DNA of 64,000 nucleotides from CALDTK01 sp965215115 (GTDB lineage Bacteria; Bacteroidota; Bacteroidia; Chitinophagales; Saprospiraceae), in contig OZ244050.1 of assembly GCA_965215115.1 (NCBI GenBank), forward strand, positions 3,720,001-3,784,000, in the 5' to 3' direction. Each line of letters begins with the position of its first letter. Positions within the stretch are counted from its first letter, which is position 1. Position numbers and translations under genes: made by a program. Below the pieces are notes generated by a model. It did not search any database. It was not told where the DNA came from and worked only from the letters and a program-made list of their open reading frames with translations. This document shows positions 24,789-33,055 of the stretch, piece by piece.

Positions 24789-26401
24789 AAGCGGGCCGTC
24801 ACCCCGACGAGGATATTGGTCCCGAGCACCGGGTAGTACGGGAACTTCCGCCGACGGTTGTTGAGCAGGTTGTTGGCCTGGACGAAGGCGCCAAAGTTCT
24901 CGAGGAAGCGGTAGTCTGCGTGTACGCTGAGGTCGAACAGCGTCGTGGTCTCCGGCACGCTGCGGTCGGTGGTCGTAGCCAACACCGGCAGGGCGTTCTG
25001 CACCACGAGTAAACCCGTGAGCCCGAACACCTCCTCCTGGATCTCGTACCGCGCCCGCAGCTCCGCGTCGAAGCTCGGCAAGAGGTAGGGATCGCGCGCC
25101 GTCTCGAGACGGAAGACCCGGTTCTCGACCTGGAGGTGGCCGCTGAGCCGCGCGATGATCGGGGCGCTCGCCTCGAGTTTGAGCCCGAAGACGCCGGCCG
25201 AATCGTAGCGCGGGACGAACTTGTAGTCCTCCACGAGGTCGGAGACGAACAGTGCCAGGTTATTGATGATCTGGTAGCTCGCCGTGGCCTTGAGGTCGAT
25301 GCCGCGCACCTTGGCCTGTACGCCCCCAAAGAAGCGGTACTCCTGCGCCACGCGGATGTCGGGCTGGCTCGTGAGGTAGGGCAGGTACCGGCTCATCGTG
25401 CGGTAGGTCTGCTGGCGCGGTCCGCCGTCGGCGCCCGCGACGATCACGAGGGAGGGGTTGAGCGCGTAGGTGGCCTCGAGGTTGGGGTAGAACACGAACA
25501 CATCGTCCTCGTTGGAGATGATCGCCCCGAGGCGCAGCCCCAACTGCTCGAAGTGCGCCCCGACCACGGGTTTGAACTGGACGATGTTGAACCTGTCGTC
25601 GCGCAGGCCGTTGAGGCGCACGAAGTTGGCGTCGAGCCCGAACTCGGCGTACCACACGTCTGAGAGCTTGCGGCGCGCGAAGCCGTCCAGGCGGAATTGG
25701 TTCTCCTGCGTCGCGAAGGCATCCGAGAGGAAATTTCCGTTAAGGTGTACCCCGTAGTCTATCCCCGGGGCCGTCGGGGTGGCGTTGCGGACCCCGGCCC
25801 GGATACCGAAGACCCCGAAGTGCTGCTTCACCCGGTCGCCCGGCAAGAACGCTTCGATCGGGCGATCTACCTCGTCGAAGCCGTAGTACCGATACTGCCG
25901 CCGGTCGTAGTCGAGGTTGACGTCGACGGCCACCTCCTCGGTCGCGTAGTAGGTGCCCCCGACGCGGGCGTTGACCTCCGCGTAGCGCTGCTCGTCGTCG
26001 AAGGTGCCCCGGAAACCGTAGGCGTGACCATCGGCGCGGAGGAGGTACTGCTCGCCCTGCGTCACGTAGCCGAGGTCGGCGATGAAGGCCGCCGGCAGGC
26101 CCGCGCCTACGCGCGCAAAGCCACTGTAGGGCGCGGGCGGCTCATCGACCTTGACGGCCAGCGGCCGGATGCGCGGCGGCTCGTACTCGAACGTGGCGTC
26201 CACCGGGACGACCTCGTAGCGCTGCGTCGCGATACCGGTGTCGAGCGGCGGGAGCGTCGGGGCGACGTCGATGCGCTTGGCGTCGAGGAGGCGCGCGTCG
26301 AAGAGCTTCTCGACGCGGACCTGGCTGTTAGGGAGCTCGGTCTGGGCGACGGCCGCGCTCGCCAGGCAGAGCAGCAGCCCGGTGGTGAGGGGATTGCGCA
26401 T
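24785..26401 (-). CDS. Outer-membrane beta-barrel protein, TonB-receptor-like without a plug
   Basis: A 538-residue exported protein (signal MRNPLTTGLLLCLASAAVAQ). After a Pro-rich stretch (ATFEYEPPRIRPLAVK) it is almost entirely alternating amphipathic strands, ending ILVGVTARF with the terminal aromatic typical of barrel proteins. Late segments (FLENFGAFVQANNLLNNRR...YPVLG) resemble the end of TonB-dependent receptors, but no plug or TonB box is visible. It follows the giant TPR gene after seven bases, so the two form an operon and may make one envelope complex. Convergent with the glycosyltransferase, sharing four bases. Confidence 0.8.
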   Translation of the reverse strand: MRNPLTTGLLLCLASAAVAQTELPNSQVRVEKLFDARLLDAKRIDVAPTLPPLDTGIATQRYEVVPVDATFEYEPPRIRPLAVKVDEPPAPYSGFARVGAGLPAAFIADLGYVTQGEQYLLRADGHAYGFRGTFDDEQRYAEVNARVGGTYYATEEVAVDVNLDYDRRQYRYYGFDEVDRPIEAFLPGDRVKQHFGVFGIRAGVRNATPTAPGIDYGVHLNGNFLSDAFATQENQFRLDGFARRKLSDVWYAEFGLDANFVRLNGLRDDRFNIVQFKPVVGAHFEQLGLRLGAIISNEDDVFVFYPNLEATYALNPSLVIVAGADGGPRQQTYRTMSRYLPYLTSQPDIRVAQEYRFFGGVQAKVRGIDLKATASYQIINNLALFVSDLVEDYKFVPRYDSAGVFGLKLEASAPIIARLSGHLQVENRVFRLETARDPYLLPSFDAELRARYEIQEEVFGLTGLLVVQNALPVLATTTDRSVPETTTLFDLSVHADYRFLENFGAFVQANNLLNNRRRKFPYYPVLGTNILVGVTARF

Positions 26402-26408
26402 GGTCGGT

Positions 26409-29400
26409 TTATTTCTCGGGGGTGGCGGGGGGGATCACGGAGTCGTCGGCGGGCAGGACGCGGCTGTTGGCGGCCCCGACGCGCTCCACCTCGTCGAGCT
26501 TCCTGCGGGCCTCGGCCTCGAGGGCGGCGTCGCCCCTGTAGTTAGCTACCAGGCCCTCGGCGACGGCCTTGGCGGACAGGTAGTCCTTGCGGTCGAGGAA
26601 GATGTCGATCAGGAGCAGCGTCGACCTGGCGACCCAGTAGGGGTAGGCCGAGCTCTCGCGCTGCGAGCGGATCGTGATGGACTCGGCGAGGTCCAGGTCG
26701 CGGCGCAGGTAGTAGATCCGGGCCACGAGGAAGCGCGCCTCCGCGGCCGCCTCGCCCTGGTCGTTGCGGATCACGGTGTTGAAGGCGGCCAGGGCGCGGT
26801 CGTACTCCTTGGCGTCGTAGGCGGCCTTGCCCTGGTAGAAGAACACCACCGCGCGATCAGCGTCCCGCAGGCCGGGCAGGGCGATGATCCGGTCGCTCAG
26901 CTCCCTCACGGCGTCCTTCTTCCCGGCCTTGGCCGCCGCTCGCAGCGCGAAGAGCTGGGTCTCGATATCGGAGGCACCAGCCGAGCCGGTCGCGATCAGC
27001 GTCGAGTAGTAGCGGTAGGCCTTGTCGAAGTCGAGCGTCGAGTTGTAGGCAATCACGGCCGCCTTACGGAGGGCGTCCTCGTAGTAGCGGGTCTGGCCCC
27101 GGGCGATGACCTCCTCGTAGCCCTTGAGGGCGGCGGGGTACTGCTCCAGGAGCACGTAGCTCTCGGCGCGGCGGTACAGCGCCTCGAGGGCACTGTTGCC
27201 CGTCGGGAAGTTCTGCAGGTAGAGCGTGTACTGCTCGATGGCGCGCTCGTAGTTGCCGCTCTGGTACTGCCCCGTGGCGGCGGCGAAGTTGACGCTGTCC
27301 CGCACGGCGTCCCCGACCTTGAAGCCGGGCACCGTCTCGAGGAAGGCGAGGTAGTCGTTCGGGCGCCCGAGGTCCTGCACGTAGATCTCCTGCAGGGCGA
27401 GCTGCGCGGTACGGGCCTCGGCGGCGGTGGGGTCGTTGGTGAAGACCTGCTTGTAGTAGCTGATCGCGGCCTCGGAGGCGCCCTGGTTGTAGGTCACGAG
27501 GCCGAGCTGGAGGAGGGCCTCGTTGCGGAGGTCGGACTTGGGGTAGTCCCTGATCAGGCGCTGGAAGGTCTCCTGCGCGCGCTTGAGCTGATTGACGGAC
27601 TGGTAGGTGGTCCCGAGTTCGAGCAGGGCATCGTCGGCGAACTCGGAGCGCGGGTGCTCGTCGGCGAGAGCTTCTAGGTTGACGATCTTCTCGGTGCTCT
27701 TCCCCTGGAGCCCGGCGATCATCCCGCGTTGGTACAGCGCGTAGACGTAGCCGGCGTACTTGCCCGCGATGGCCTCGTCGTAGAACTTCTGGGCCGCCGG
27801 GTAGTCGTTGCGCTTGAAGTTGGCGTCGCCCGCGCGCACCACGGCGTCCCCGAGCAGTGCCGTGAGCTCCGGGGTCTGGCCCGAGATCCGCATCCGGCGT
27901 CGCAGCTCGACGACGGCCTCCTGGAAGTGACCCAGGGACGCCGGGTACTTCTCCTCGCGGAGGTTGATGTAGCCGAGGGTGTAGTTGGCCGTCCCCACGT
28001 TGGCGTCGTCGGGCAGGGGCGTGCTGAGGGCGGCGGCTTTCGCCAAAAACTTCGTGAGCCGCTGCCGGGAGGTGGCCAGTTCGTTTTGGCGAAAGCTGAT
28101 GTCCCCCAGCCAGTACTCGGCGAGGGCTTCGTAGTACGGGTCTACCGGATTCTCGAGACTCCGTCCCAGCAGTACGCTCGCCCCGTCGGCGTCGTCGCCC
28201 TGGAGCAACTGCAGGCCACGCAACACCTGCACCTGCTGCCTCACGAGGCGCAGCTCCGGCGTGAGCACGCCCATCTCCCCGAGGGTCTCGAGGGCGGCGG
28301 CGTAGTCGCGCGAGGCGAGGATGACGCGCGCCAGCAAGCCCTGCGCCTCGGAGTAGTGGCGCGAGGTGGGCGGGACGTTCTTCAGGGCCTCGAGCGCCTC
28401 CTGGGAGTAGCCGAGTTCGTAGTTGAGCTTCGCGACGTTCCAGGCGGCCTCCTCGCGGAGGGTCGCGTCGTAGGGCATCCGCGACACGGACGCGAACGCG
28501 GGGCGGGCCTCGGCGCGGAGGTTCTGGCGCAGGTACGCATTCCCGAGGTAGTACATCGCCTGCTGCCCGAGGGTGGTGTTCTCGTTGTAGAGCTGCTTGA
28601 GGTTGGCGGCCGCGGCCTCGTAGGCGCCGGTCTTGTACTGACTGTACCCGAGTTGGTAGAAGTCGGCGGCGCTCATCTTGCGGCCCAGGGCGGCGTACTG
28701 CTCGAGGAACGGCAGGGCCTCCTCGTAGCGGCCGAGTTCGAAGTAGGCGCGCCCGACCAGCAGCGCGAGGTCGTCGGAGTTGCGGGCGGTGCCCGCGGTG
28801 ACGAGCGGGGCGGCGTAGGCGACGAGCTCTTCGTAGTCCCCGTCGGCGAAGTAGAGTTGCGCGAGGTAGCCCGGCAGCACCTCCGCGTAGGTCTGGCTCG
28901 AGCGCAGGGCCTCGAAGGCGCGGCGGGCGCCGGGGATGTCGTCGGCGTAGTAGCGGCTCAGGGCGTAGTAGTACGTCGCCGGCTCCTGGTAGGTGCCGGG
29001 CTTGGAGCGCAGGTCCCCGAGGTAGCGACTGGCGGCGGCGAAGTCCTTGGACGCGAAGGAGGTGTAGCCGAGGCGAAAGCGCACCTCGTCGCTCTGCTCG
29101 ACGGTGAGCCCCGCGAGCGGGACGCGCCCGTAAAACTCGGCGGCGCGGTCGTAGTCCTTCTCGGCGAAGGCAATGTCGGCCACCTGTCGCACGGCCTCCA
29201 GGGCGATCGGCTGGGGGCTGTAGCGATCGACGAAACTCTCCAGCAGCACCTCCGCCTCCGGGAGCTTGGCGCGCTGGGCCGAGAGGGCGCGGTTCAACTC
29301 GGCCTGCTGTCGCTCGTTGGCGCGGTCGGACGTGCCCGCCAGGGGCCGCGCGTCGAGGTAGCGCTCGAAGCGCCCCGCGGCCAGGCCGTAGGCGTCGGCC

Positions 29401-29516
29401 TCGAAGAGCATGACGGCGTCGGCGAAGTTGGCCAGCGGGTCGTCGAGGGCGGCCGAGGGCTGCGCCGCGCACAGACCCGCGCAGGCGAGGAGCAAGGCAC
29501 AACAGACATTACGCAT
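26409..29516 (-). CDS. Giant tetratricopeptide-repeat envelope protein
   Basis: A 1035-residue protein with a signal peptide (MRNVCCALLLACAGLCAAQ) followed by about twenty TPR or Sel1/BamD-like helical repeats (e.g. AVMLFEADAYGLAAGRFERYL, FADGDYEELVAYA, YDRALAAFNTVIRNDQ). Such long TPR proteins usually sit in the periplasm as scaffolds for outer-membrane machines. The coupled downstream barrel supports that idea, but the partner is unknown. It has two opposed motif copies 33 bases apart, 28035-28050 and 28083-28097, read as FLAKA and SFRQN. Confidence 0.85.
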   Translation of the reverse strand: MRNVCCALLLACAGLCAAQPSAALDDPLANFADAVMLFEADAYGLAAGRFERYLDARPLAGTSDRANERQQAELNRALSAQRAKLPEAEVLLESFVDRYSPQPIALEAVRQVADIAFAEKDYDRAAEFYGRVPLAGLTVEQSDEVRFRLGYTSFASKDFAAASRYLGDLRSKPGTYQEPATYYYALSRYYADDIPGARRAFEALRSSQTYAEVLPGYLAQLYFADGDYEELVAYAAPLVTAGTARNSDDLALLVGRAYFELGRYEEALPFLEQYAALGRKMSAADFYQLGYSQYKTGAYEAAAANLKQLYNENTTLGQQAMYYLGNAYLRQNLRAEARPAFASVSRMPYDATLREEAAWNVAKLNYELGYSQEALEALKNVPPTSRHYSEAQGLLARVILASRDYAAALETLGEMGVLTPELRLVRQQVQVLRGLQLLQGDDADGASVLLGRSLENPVDPYYEALAEYWLGDISFRQNELATSRQRLTKFLAKAAALSTPLPDDANVGTANYTLGYINLREEKYPASLGHFQEAVVELRRRMRISGQTPELTALLGDAVVRAGDANFKRNDYPAAQKFYDEAIAGKYAGYVYALYQRGMIAGLQGKSTEKIVNLEALADEHPRSEFADDALLELGTTYQSVNQLKRAQETFQRLIRDYPKSDLRNEALLQLGLVTYNQGASEAAISYYKQVFTNDPTAAEARTAQLALQEIYVQDLGRPNDYLAFLETVPGFKVGDAVRDSVNFAAATGQYQSGNYERAIEQYTLYLQNFPTGNSALEALYRRAESYVLLEQYPAALKGYEEVIARGQTRYYEDALRKAAVIAYNSTLDFDKAYRYYSTLIATGSAGASDIETQLFALRAAAKAGKKDAVRELSDRIIALPGLRDADRAVVFFYQGKAAYDAKEYDRALAAFNTVIRNDQGEAAAEARFLVARIYYLRRDLDLAESITIRSQRESSAYPYWVARSTLLLIDIFLDRKDYLSAKAVAEGLVANYRGDAALEAEARRKLDEVERVGAANSRVLPADDSVIPPATPEK

Positions 29517-29543
29517 AAGGGGGGGGCAGGCGGAGGTGGGCGG

Positions 29544-29551
29544 CGAATGTA
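29544..29551 (-). promoter_or_regulatory. Putative -7 box for the TPR-barrel operon
   Basis: TACATTCG on the minus strand lies in the 37-bp gap after ppk2, 27 bases before the TPR ATG. The same octamer precedes mdh. Confidence 0.4.
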
Positions 29552-29553
29552 AC

Positions 29554-30309
29554 TCAAGCCTCCAACGCCGGCCACCGCAGGTCGAGCGACTCCAGTTTCT
29601 GCCGGACCTCTTTACTGATCGCGTAATCGCGGTACCAGCGCTTGTCGGTCGGGACGACGATCCACGGGAGGTGCGAGCGGTTGAGTACGTCGTTGTAGGC
29701 GTCCATGTACGCCTCCCAGTGCTTGCGCTCCTCCCAGTCGCCGGGGTTGTGTTTGTAGTGCTTGTCGGGCTCGTCGATCCGCTCCTGGAGCTGCTCTTTC
29801 TGCTCGTCGAAGGACGTGTGGAGGAGAAATTTCAGGATCACCGTCCCGCTGCGCTCGAGGTGGCGCTCGAAGTCGTTGATGGCCTCGAAGCGCTCGTCGA
29901 CGGTGGCCTCGTCGATCCAGTCGTGGACGCGCTGCACGAGGACATCCTCGTAGTGGCTCCGGTTCCAGATCGCGATGTCGCCCTTCGCGGGGGCCTTCTG
30001 GTGGATGCGCCAGAGGAAGTCGTGGCGCATCTCCAGGTCCGTCGGCTTCTTCCAACTCGTGACCTGGGTGTTGATCGGGGAGCTCTGCCCGAAGGCCGCC
30101 CGCACGGCGCCGTCCTTCCCGGAGGCGTCCATGCCCTGGAAGATGATCAGCATCCCGCGGCGGGCGTCGGCGGCGAACTTCTCGGTGAGCTCCCCGATGA
30201 CGGCACCGAAGGCCCTGGCCTGCGTCTTGGCGCGGGACTTCTCGGCGTCCTCGGGTGGGGTAGTGGGGATCTTGCGGAGGTCGAGCCGCTCAGCCTGCTG
30301 TTCTGCCAT
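29554..30309 (-). CDS. Polyphosphate kinase 2 family protein
   Basis: A 251-residue PPK2 enzyme, moving phosphate between polyphosphate and nucleotides. Walker A is GMDASGKDGAVRAAF, the lid/Walker B region is IAIWNRSHYEDVLVQRVHDWI, and KFLLHTSFDEQKEQLQERI and KRWYRDYAIS complete the family pattern. Substrate class (ADP/GDP or AMP) cannot be read from sequence alone. The ATG at 30309 lies only 22 bases from the divergent GTG; TACCTTGC (minus strand, 30321 to 30314) ends four bases before the ATG, consistent with a leaderless mRNA. Confidence 0.92.
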   Translation of the reverse strand: MAEQQAERLDLRKIPTTPPEDAEKSRAKTQARAFGAVIGELTEKFAADARRGMLIIFQGMDASGKDGAVRAAFGQSSPINTQVTSWKKPTDLEMRHDFLWRIHQKAPAKGDIAIWNRSHYEDVLVQRVHDWIDEATVDERFEAINDFERHLERSGTVILKFLLHTSFDEQKEQLQERIDEPDKHYKHNPGDWEERKHWEAYMDAYNDVLNRSHLPWIVVPTDKRWYRDYAISKEVRQKLESLDLRWPALEA

Positions 30310-30313
30310 GGCG

Positions 30314-30327
30314 GCAAGGTACATTCC
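30314..30327. promoter_or_regulatory. Overlapping back-to-back -7 boxes between ppk2 and its divergent neighbour
   Basis: In a 22-bp gap, TACCTTGC on the minus strand and TACATTCC on the plus strand share the central TA. Each ends four bases before its own start codon, so both mRNAs would be leaderless and their RNA polymerases mutually exclusive. Confidence 0.45.
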
Positions 30328-30331
30328 GCCC

Positions 30332-30886
30332 GTGCTGGACCTAGCGGCGATGCGGAACAAGGGCGATTGGGCGGCGGCGGCTACCGCGTGCTGTCGCGAC
30401 GGCAGGGCGCTGGCGACGCTCCTGGAGGCCCTCACGCACCCCAGTACCGTCCCGGAGACGAGCGCCGCCGAGCGCCATCTGCAGCAGCGGGCGGGGTTCG
30501 TGTTGCTGCACGTGCACCGACGCTGCCCGAAGGTCCTAGACGCGCACCTGGCTCCGCTACTGGACTTGCTCGACGACGAAGGCCTGCTGGCGGGGGCGGC
30601 GTTCGCCAAAACGCACGCTTCGGTCCCGAGACAGGTCTTCAGCGTCTTTCAGGACCGTGCGCTCAAGGAAGAACTGGCGGGACAAGTTTTCGCGAAAGCG
30701 GTCGACTACTTCCTTAGCGCCCGGCAGGCGATCGCGGTCCGCGCCCGCGCATTGGACTGCGCGGCGAACGTGGCGCGGCAGTACCCAGACCTCTGGCCGG
30801 AGGTACGTACGCTGGCCGAATCCATTGATACACGGAGTTCGGCAGGACTGCTTAGTACTAGGCGACGCCTGCTGTCCGAGCGCTAG
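30332..30886 (+). CDS. Conserved helical protein of unknown function
   Basis: About 184 residues from GTG 30332 (or 178 from ATG 30350). It is all-helical in appearance, with HEAT-like spacing (GFVLLHVHRRCPKVLDAHLAPLLDLL, ALDCAANVARQYPDLWPEV), and has no signal peptide or catalytic motif. I do not recognise a family. It has two divergent motif copies 73 bases apart: 30598-30612 (GGC stem, GAAC loop, AFAKT) and 30686-30700 (CGC/GCG stem, VFAKA). Confidence 0.65.
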   Translation: MLDLAAMRNKGDWAAAATACCRDGRALATLLEALTHPSTVPETSAAERHLQQRAGFVLLHVHRRCPKVLDAHLAPLLDLLDDEGLLAGAAFAKTHASVPRQVFSVFQDRALKEELAGQVFAKAVDYFLSARQAIAVRARALDCAANVARQYPDLWPEVRTLAESIDTRSSAGLLSTRRRLLSER

Positions 30887-30892
30887 CGTGGC

Positions 30893-31810
30893 TCAGACCC
30901 GCATCTTGCCGCGCTTGATGAGATAGCTCTGGAGCACGGGCCTGAACCCGGCCCGCGTGTCGGCCTCCACGAGGTCTACGCGGTACTGAAGGCACGTGTC
31001 CCTCAACAGCGCCTGCTGCTCGGCGACGCTCCGGCGGTAGTGCTCGGCCACCTCGGCGGGCTGGAGCTTGACGCGCTGGCCGGTCTCCATGTCGACGAAC
31101 TCGTGCGGGCGGTTCTCGAAGTCGAACTCGAGCTCCTTGGCGCGGTCCGTCACCTGGAAGAGGATCACCTCGTGCTTGTTGTGTCGCAGGTGCTGCAGCG
31201 CTCCGAACAGCTCCGCGAGGTTCTGCCCCTGGCCGAAGAAGTCGCTGAACACGAACACGAGCGAACGTTTGTGCAGCGACTCGGCGACGGCGTGCAGGAC
31301 GTCCGCGGTCTGGCTCGGCCGCCCGGGGGCGTAGTCGCCGAGGAGGCGCTCGAGTTCTGTCGTTAATCCTCGCAGGTGCGTCCGGCTGGCGCGCTGTCGC
31401 GACTGGAACTCGATGTCGGCCGCGTAGGTGGTCAGGCCGAAGGCGTCCCGCTGCTTCTGTAACAAGTACATGAGGGCCGCGGCCGCCTGCGCGCTGAAGA
31501 CGAGCTTGTTGTCGTCTTTCTCGCGGTGCCCAGGGAAATACATGCTGCTCGACGCATCGACCACGAGCTGGCACCGCAGGTTGGTCTCCTCCTCGTAGCG
31601 CTTGACGAACATCCGGTCGCTGCGCGCGAACACCTTCCAGTCCACGTTGCGCAGGCTGTCCCCGGGATTGTAGAGCCGGTGCTCCGCGAACTCCACCGAG
31701 AAGCCGTGGAACGGACTCTTGTGCAGGCCTATCAGGAATCCCTCCACCACCTGGCGCGCGAGGAGTTCGAGCCGACCGAGGTCGCGGATGTCGGAGCCGT
31801 CGAGGGTCAT
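30893..31810 (-). CDS. DUF58 domain protein (von Willebrand A-like)
   Basis: A 305-residue cytoplasmic protein of the type encoded beside MoxR AAA ATPases. The DUF58 signature EHRLYNPGDSLRNVDWKVFARSDRMFVKRYEEET is near residue 50, followed by a MIDAS-like DASSSMYF and SDFFGQG. Function is probably chaperone-like assembly of an envelope complex, by family analogy. No MoxR gene is in the window. Runs of GGTCTAGGGG and GGGCTACCG repeats lie just upstream at 31815-31851. Confidence 0.88.
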   Translation of the reverse strand: MTLDGSDIRDLGRLELLARQVVEGFLIGLHKSPFHGFSVEFAEHRLYNPGDSLRNVDWKVFARSDRMFVKRYEEETNLRCQLVVDASSSMYFPGHREKDDNKLVFSAQAAAALMYLLQKQRDAFGLTTYAADIEFQSRQRASRTHLRGLTTELERLLGDYAPGRPSQTADVLHAVAESLHKRSLVFVFSDFFGQGQNLAELFGALQHLRHNKHEVILFQVTDRAKELEFDFENRPHEFVDMETGQRVKLQPAEVAEHYRRSVAEQQALLRDTCLQYRVDLVEADTRAGFRPVLQSYLIKRGKMRV

Positions 31811-31890
31811 GGCGGGGGGTCTAGGGGTCTAGGGGGCTACCGGGCTACCGGTTACTACGCCTCCGCTTCGGGGTATGTTGCCGCTTACGC

Positions 31891-31937
31891 AAAAACCCCG
31901 CTCTTACGCAGGCTTTCGCCGGGTAAAAGCGGGGTTT
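31891..31937 (-). terminator. Rho-independent terminator of trxA with a motif-like apical hairpin
   Basis: AAACCCCGCT (31893-31902) pairs with AGCGGGGTTT (31928-31937); the A-run at 31891-31895 gives a U-tract on the minus strand. The loop holds GGCTTTCGCC (31911-31920), the core hairpin of the interspersed motif without its AAAAC foot. Confidence 0.8.
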
Positions 31938-31961
31938 ACACTTTTCGATATGTGCGCTCGC

Positions 31962-32294
31962 CTAGTTGGCGACGGCCGTGCGGTGCATCTCGATCTTCTG
32001 CTCGAGGGCGGGCTTCGAGATCATGCCGACGTGGCGGTCGACGACCTCGCCGTCCTTGAGGATGAGGATGGTCGGGATGGAGCGGATGGCGTAGCGCGTG
32101 GCGACCTCGCTGTTCTCGTCGACGTTGAGTTTGCCGACCTGTACGTCGTCGCCGTACTGGTTGGCCAGGTCCTCGATGATCGGCGTGATGGCGCGGCAGG
32201 GGCCACACCACTCGGCCCAGAAGTCGACGACTTGGACGCCCTTGCGTTGGATGGCTTCGGTCTCGAAGTTGGCGTCGGTGAATGTGAATGCCAT
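31962..32294 (-). CDS. trxA: Thioredoxin
   Basis: A 110-residue disulfide reductase with the active site WAEWCGPCRAITP near residue 32 and the conserved cis-Pro segment IRSIPTILILKDGEV. No signal peptide, so cytoplasmic. Length and motifs are those of classical thioredoxin 1. A strong terminator follows. Confidence 0.96.
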   Translation of the reverse strand: MAFTFTDANFETEAIQRKGVQVVDFWAEWCGPCRAITPIIEDLANQYGDDVQVGKLNVDENSEVATRYAIRSIPTILILKDGEVVDRHVGMISKPALEQKIEMHRTAVAN

Positions 32295-32479
32295 GAGCTT
32301 TTTTTTAGTTTCTGGTAAAACGATTTACACCTAAACGCAGTCTGCCGCCAATGGTTGAGCGAAGCAAGGACAAAACTCCGGTTTCGATCGCGGGCACCAA
32401 AGTTCATCGTTCGGCTCTCCGAAAGCAGCCTCATGTGCTGCAAGGACGTGGCAGTGCGCAAGTCGTTGAACCCGTGCGG

Positions 32480-33055
32480 CTACAGCGCCCTGGGTCGCCC
32501 GCCCGCCTCGGCGGCGGAGCCGTACCAGGCACCGGGCGTAGGCATTTGACCGAGGACCTGTGCAGCGTCCGTCGGCGCGATCACGTAGGCCTCCACCACG
32601 ATCTGGCTCTCGCGGAGCGCCACGAGGTCGTCGGCGTTGCCGGCATCGCCGAGGTTGAGGACGACTACCCTGGGCGTGACATCCGCATCGCTCTGGCGGG
32701 AGGCCACGGCGTCCACGAGGCCGCGCGCGCCGGAGCTACGGTCCCAGACGTGGACGAGGGCTGGGGTCGCCTCCGTGTGCTCGAAGAGCAGTCGGAGTTC
32801 CGCCGCTGATGTCGACTGCCACCGGCGGCCGTTGGCGCGGAGGAGCACCTCGCGTTCCGCGGCGGAGAGGCCCGTGGCCGCGGGGGCGCCGCTCGACATA
32901 CTCTCCGGGTCCGCGCCGTGGGTCCCGACCGCGACTTCGTCCGCGGAAATGCTCACCGGTGTAGCCGGATCGCCGCAAGCGACGTTTACCGACAGTGCGA
33001 GGAGTCCGAGCAGAGCGCCCGCGCCGTGGCGGAGGAAGGGTTTCGGTCGTGGCAT
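32480..33055 (-). CDS. Exported lipoprotein, thioredoxin-fold-like
   Basis: A 191-residue protein with a lipoprotein signal (GALLGLLALSVNVAC). The middle (ALVHVWDRSSGARGLVDAV...RVVVLNLGDAGNADDLVALRE) has the strand-helix pattern of a thioredoxin-like fold but lacks CxxC, so it is not a disulfide reductase. Its ATG overlaps the GTG of the divergent DUF3810 gene by seven bases. Function unknown. Confidence 0.65.
   Translation of the reverse strand: MPRPKPFLRHGAGALLGLLALSVNVACGDPATPVSISADEVAVGTHGADPESMSSGAPAATGLSAAEREVLLRANGRRWQSTSAAELRLLFEHTEATPALVHVWDRSSGARGLVDAVASRQSDADVTPRVVVLNLGDAGNADDLVALRESQIVVEAYVIAPTDAAQVLGQMPTPGAWYGSAAEAGGRPRAL

Noticed and set aside
32340..32809. Plus-strand ORF opposite the lipoprotein
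   Set aside because: No signature and wholly antisense to the lipoprotein with a clear lipobox.
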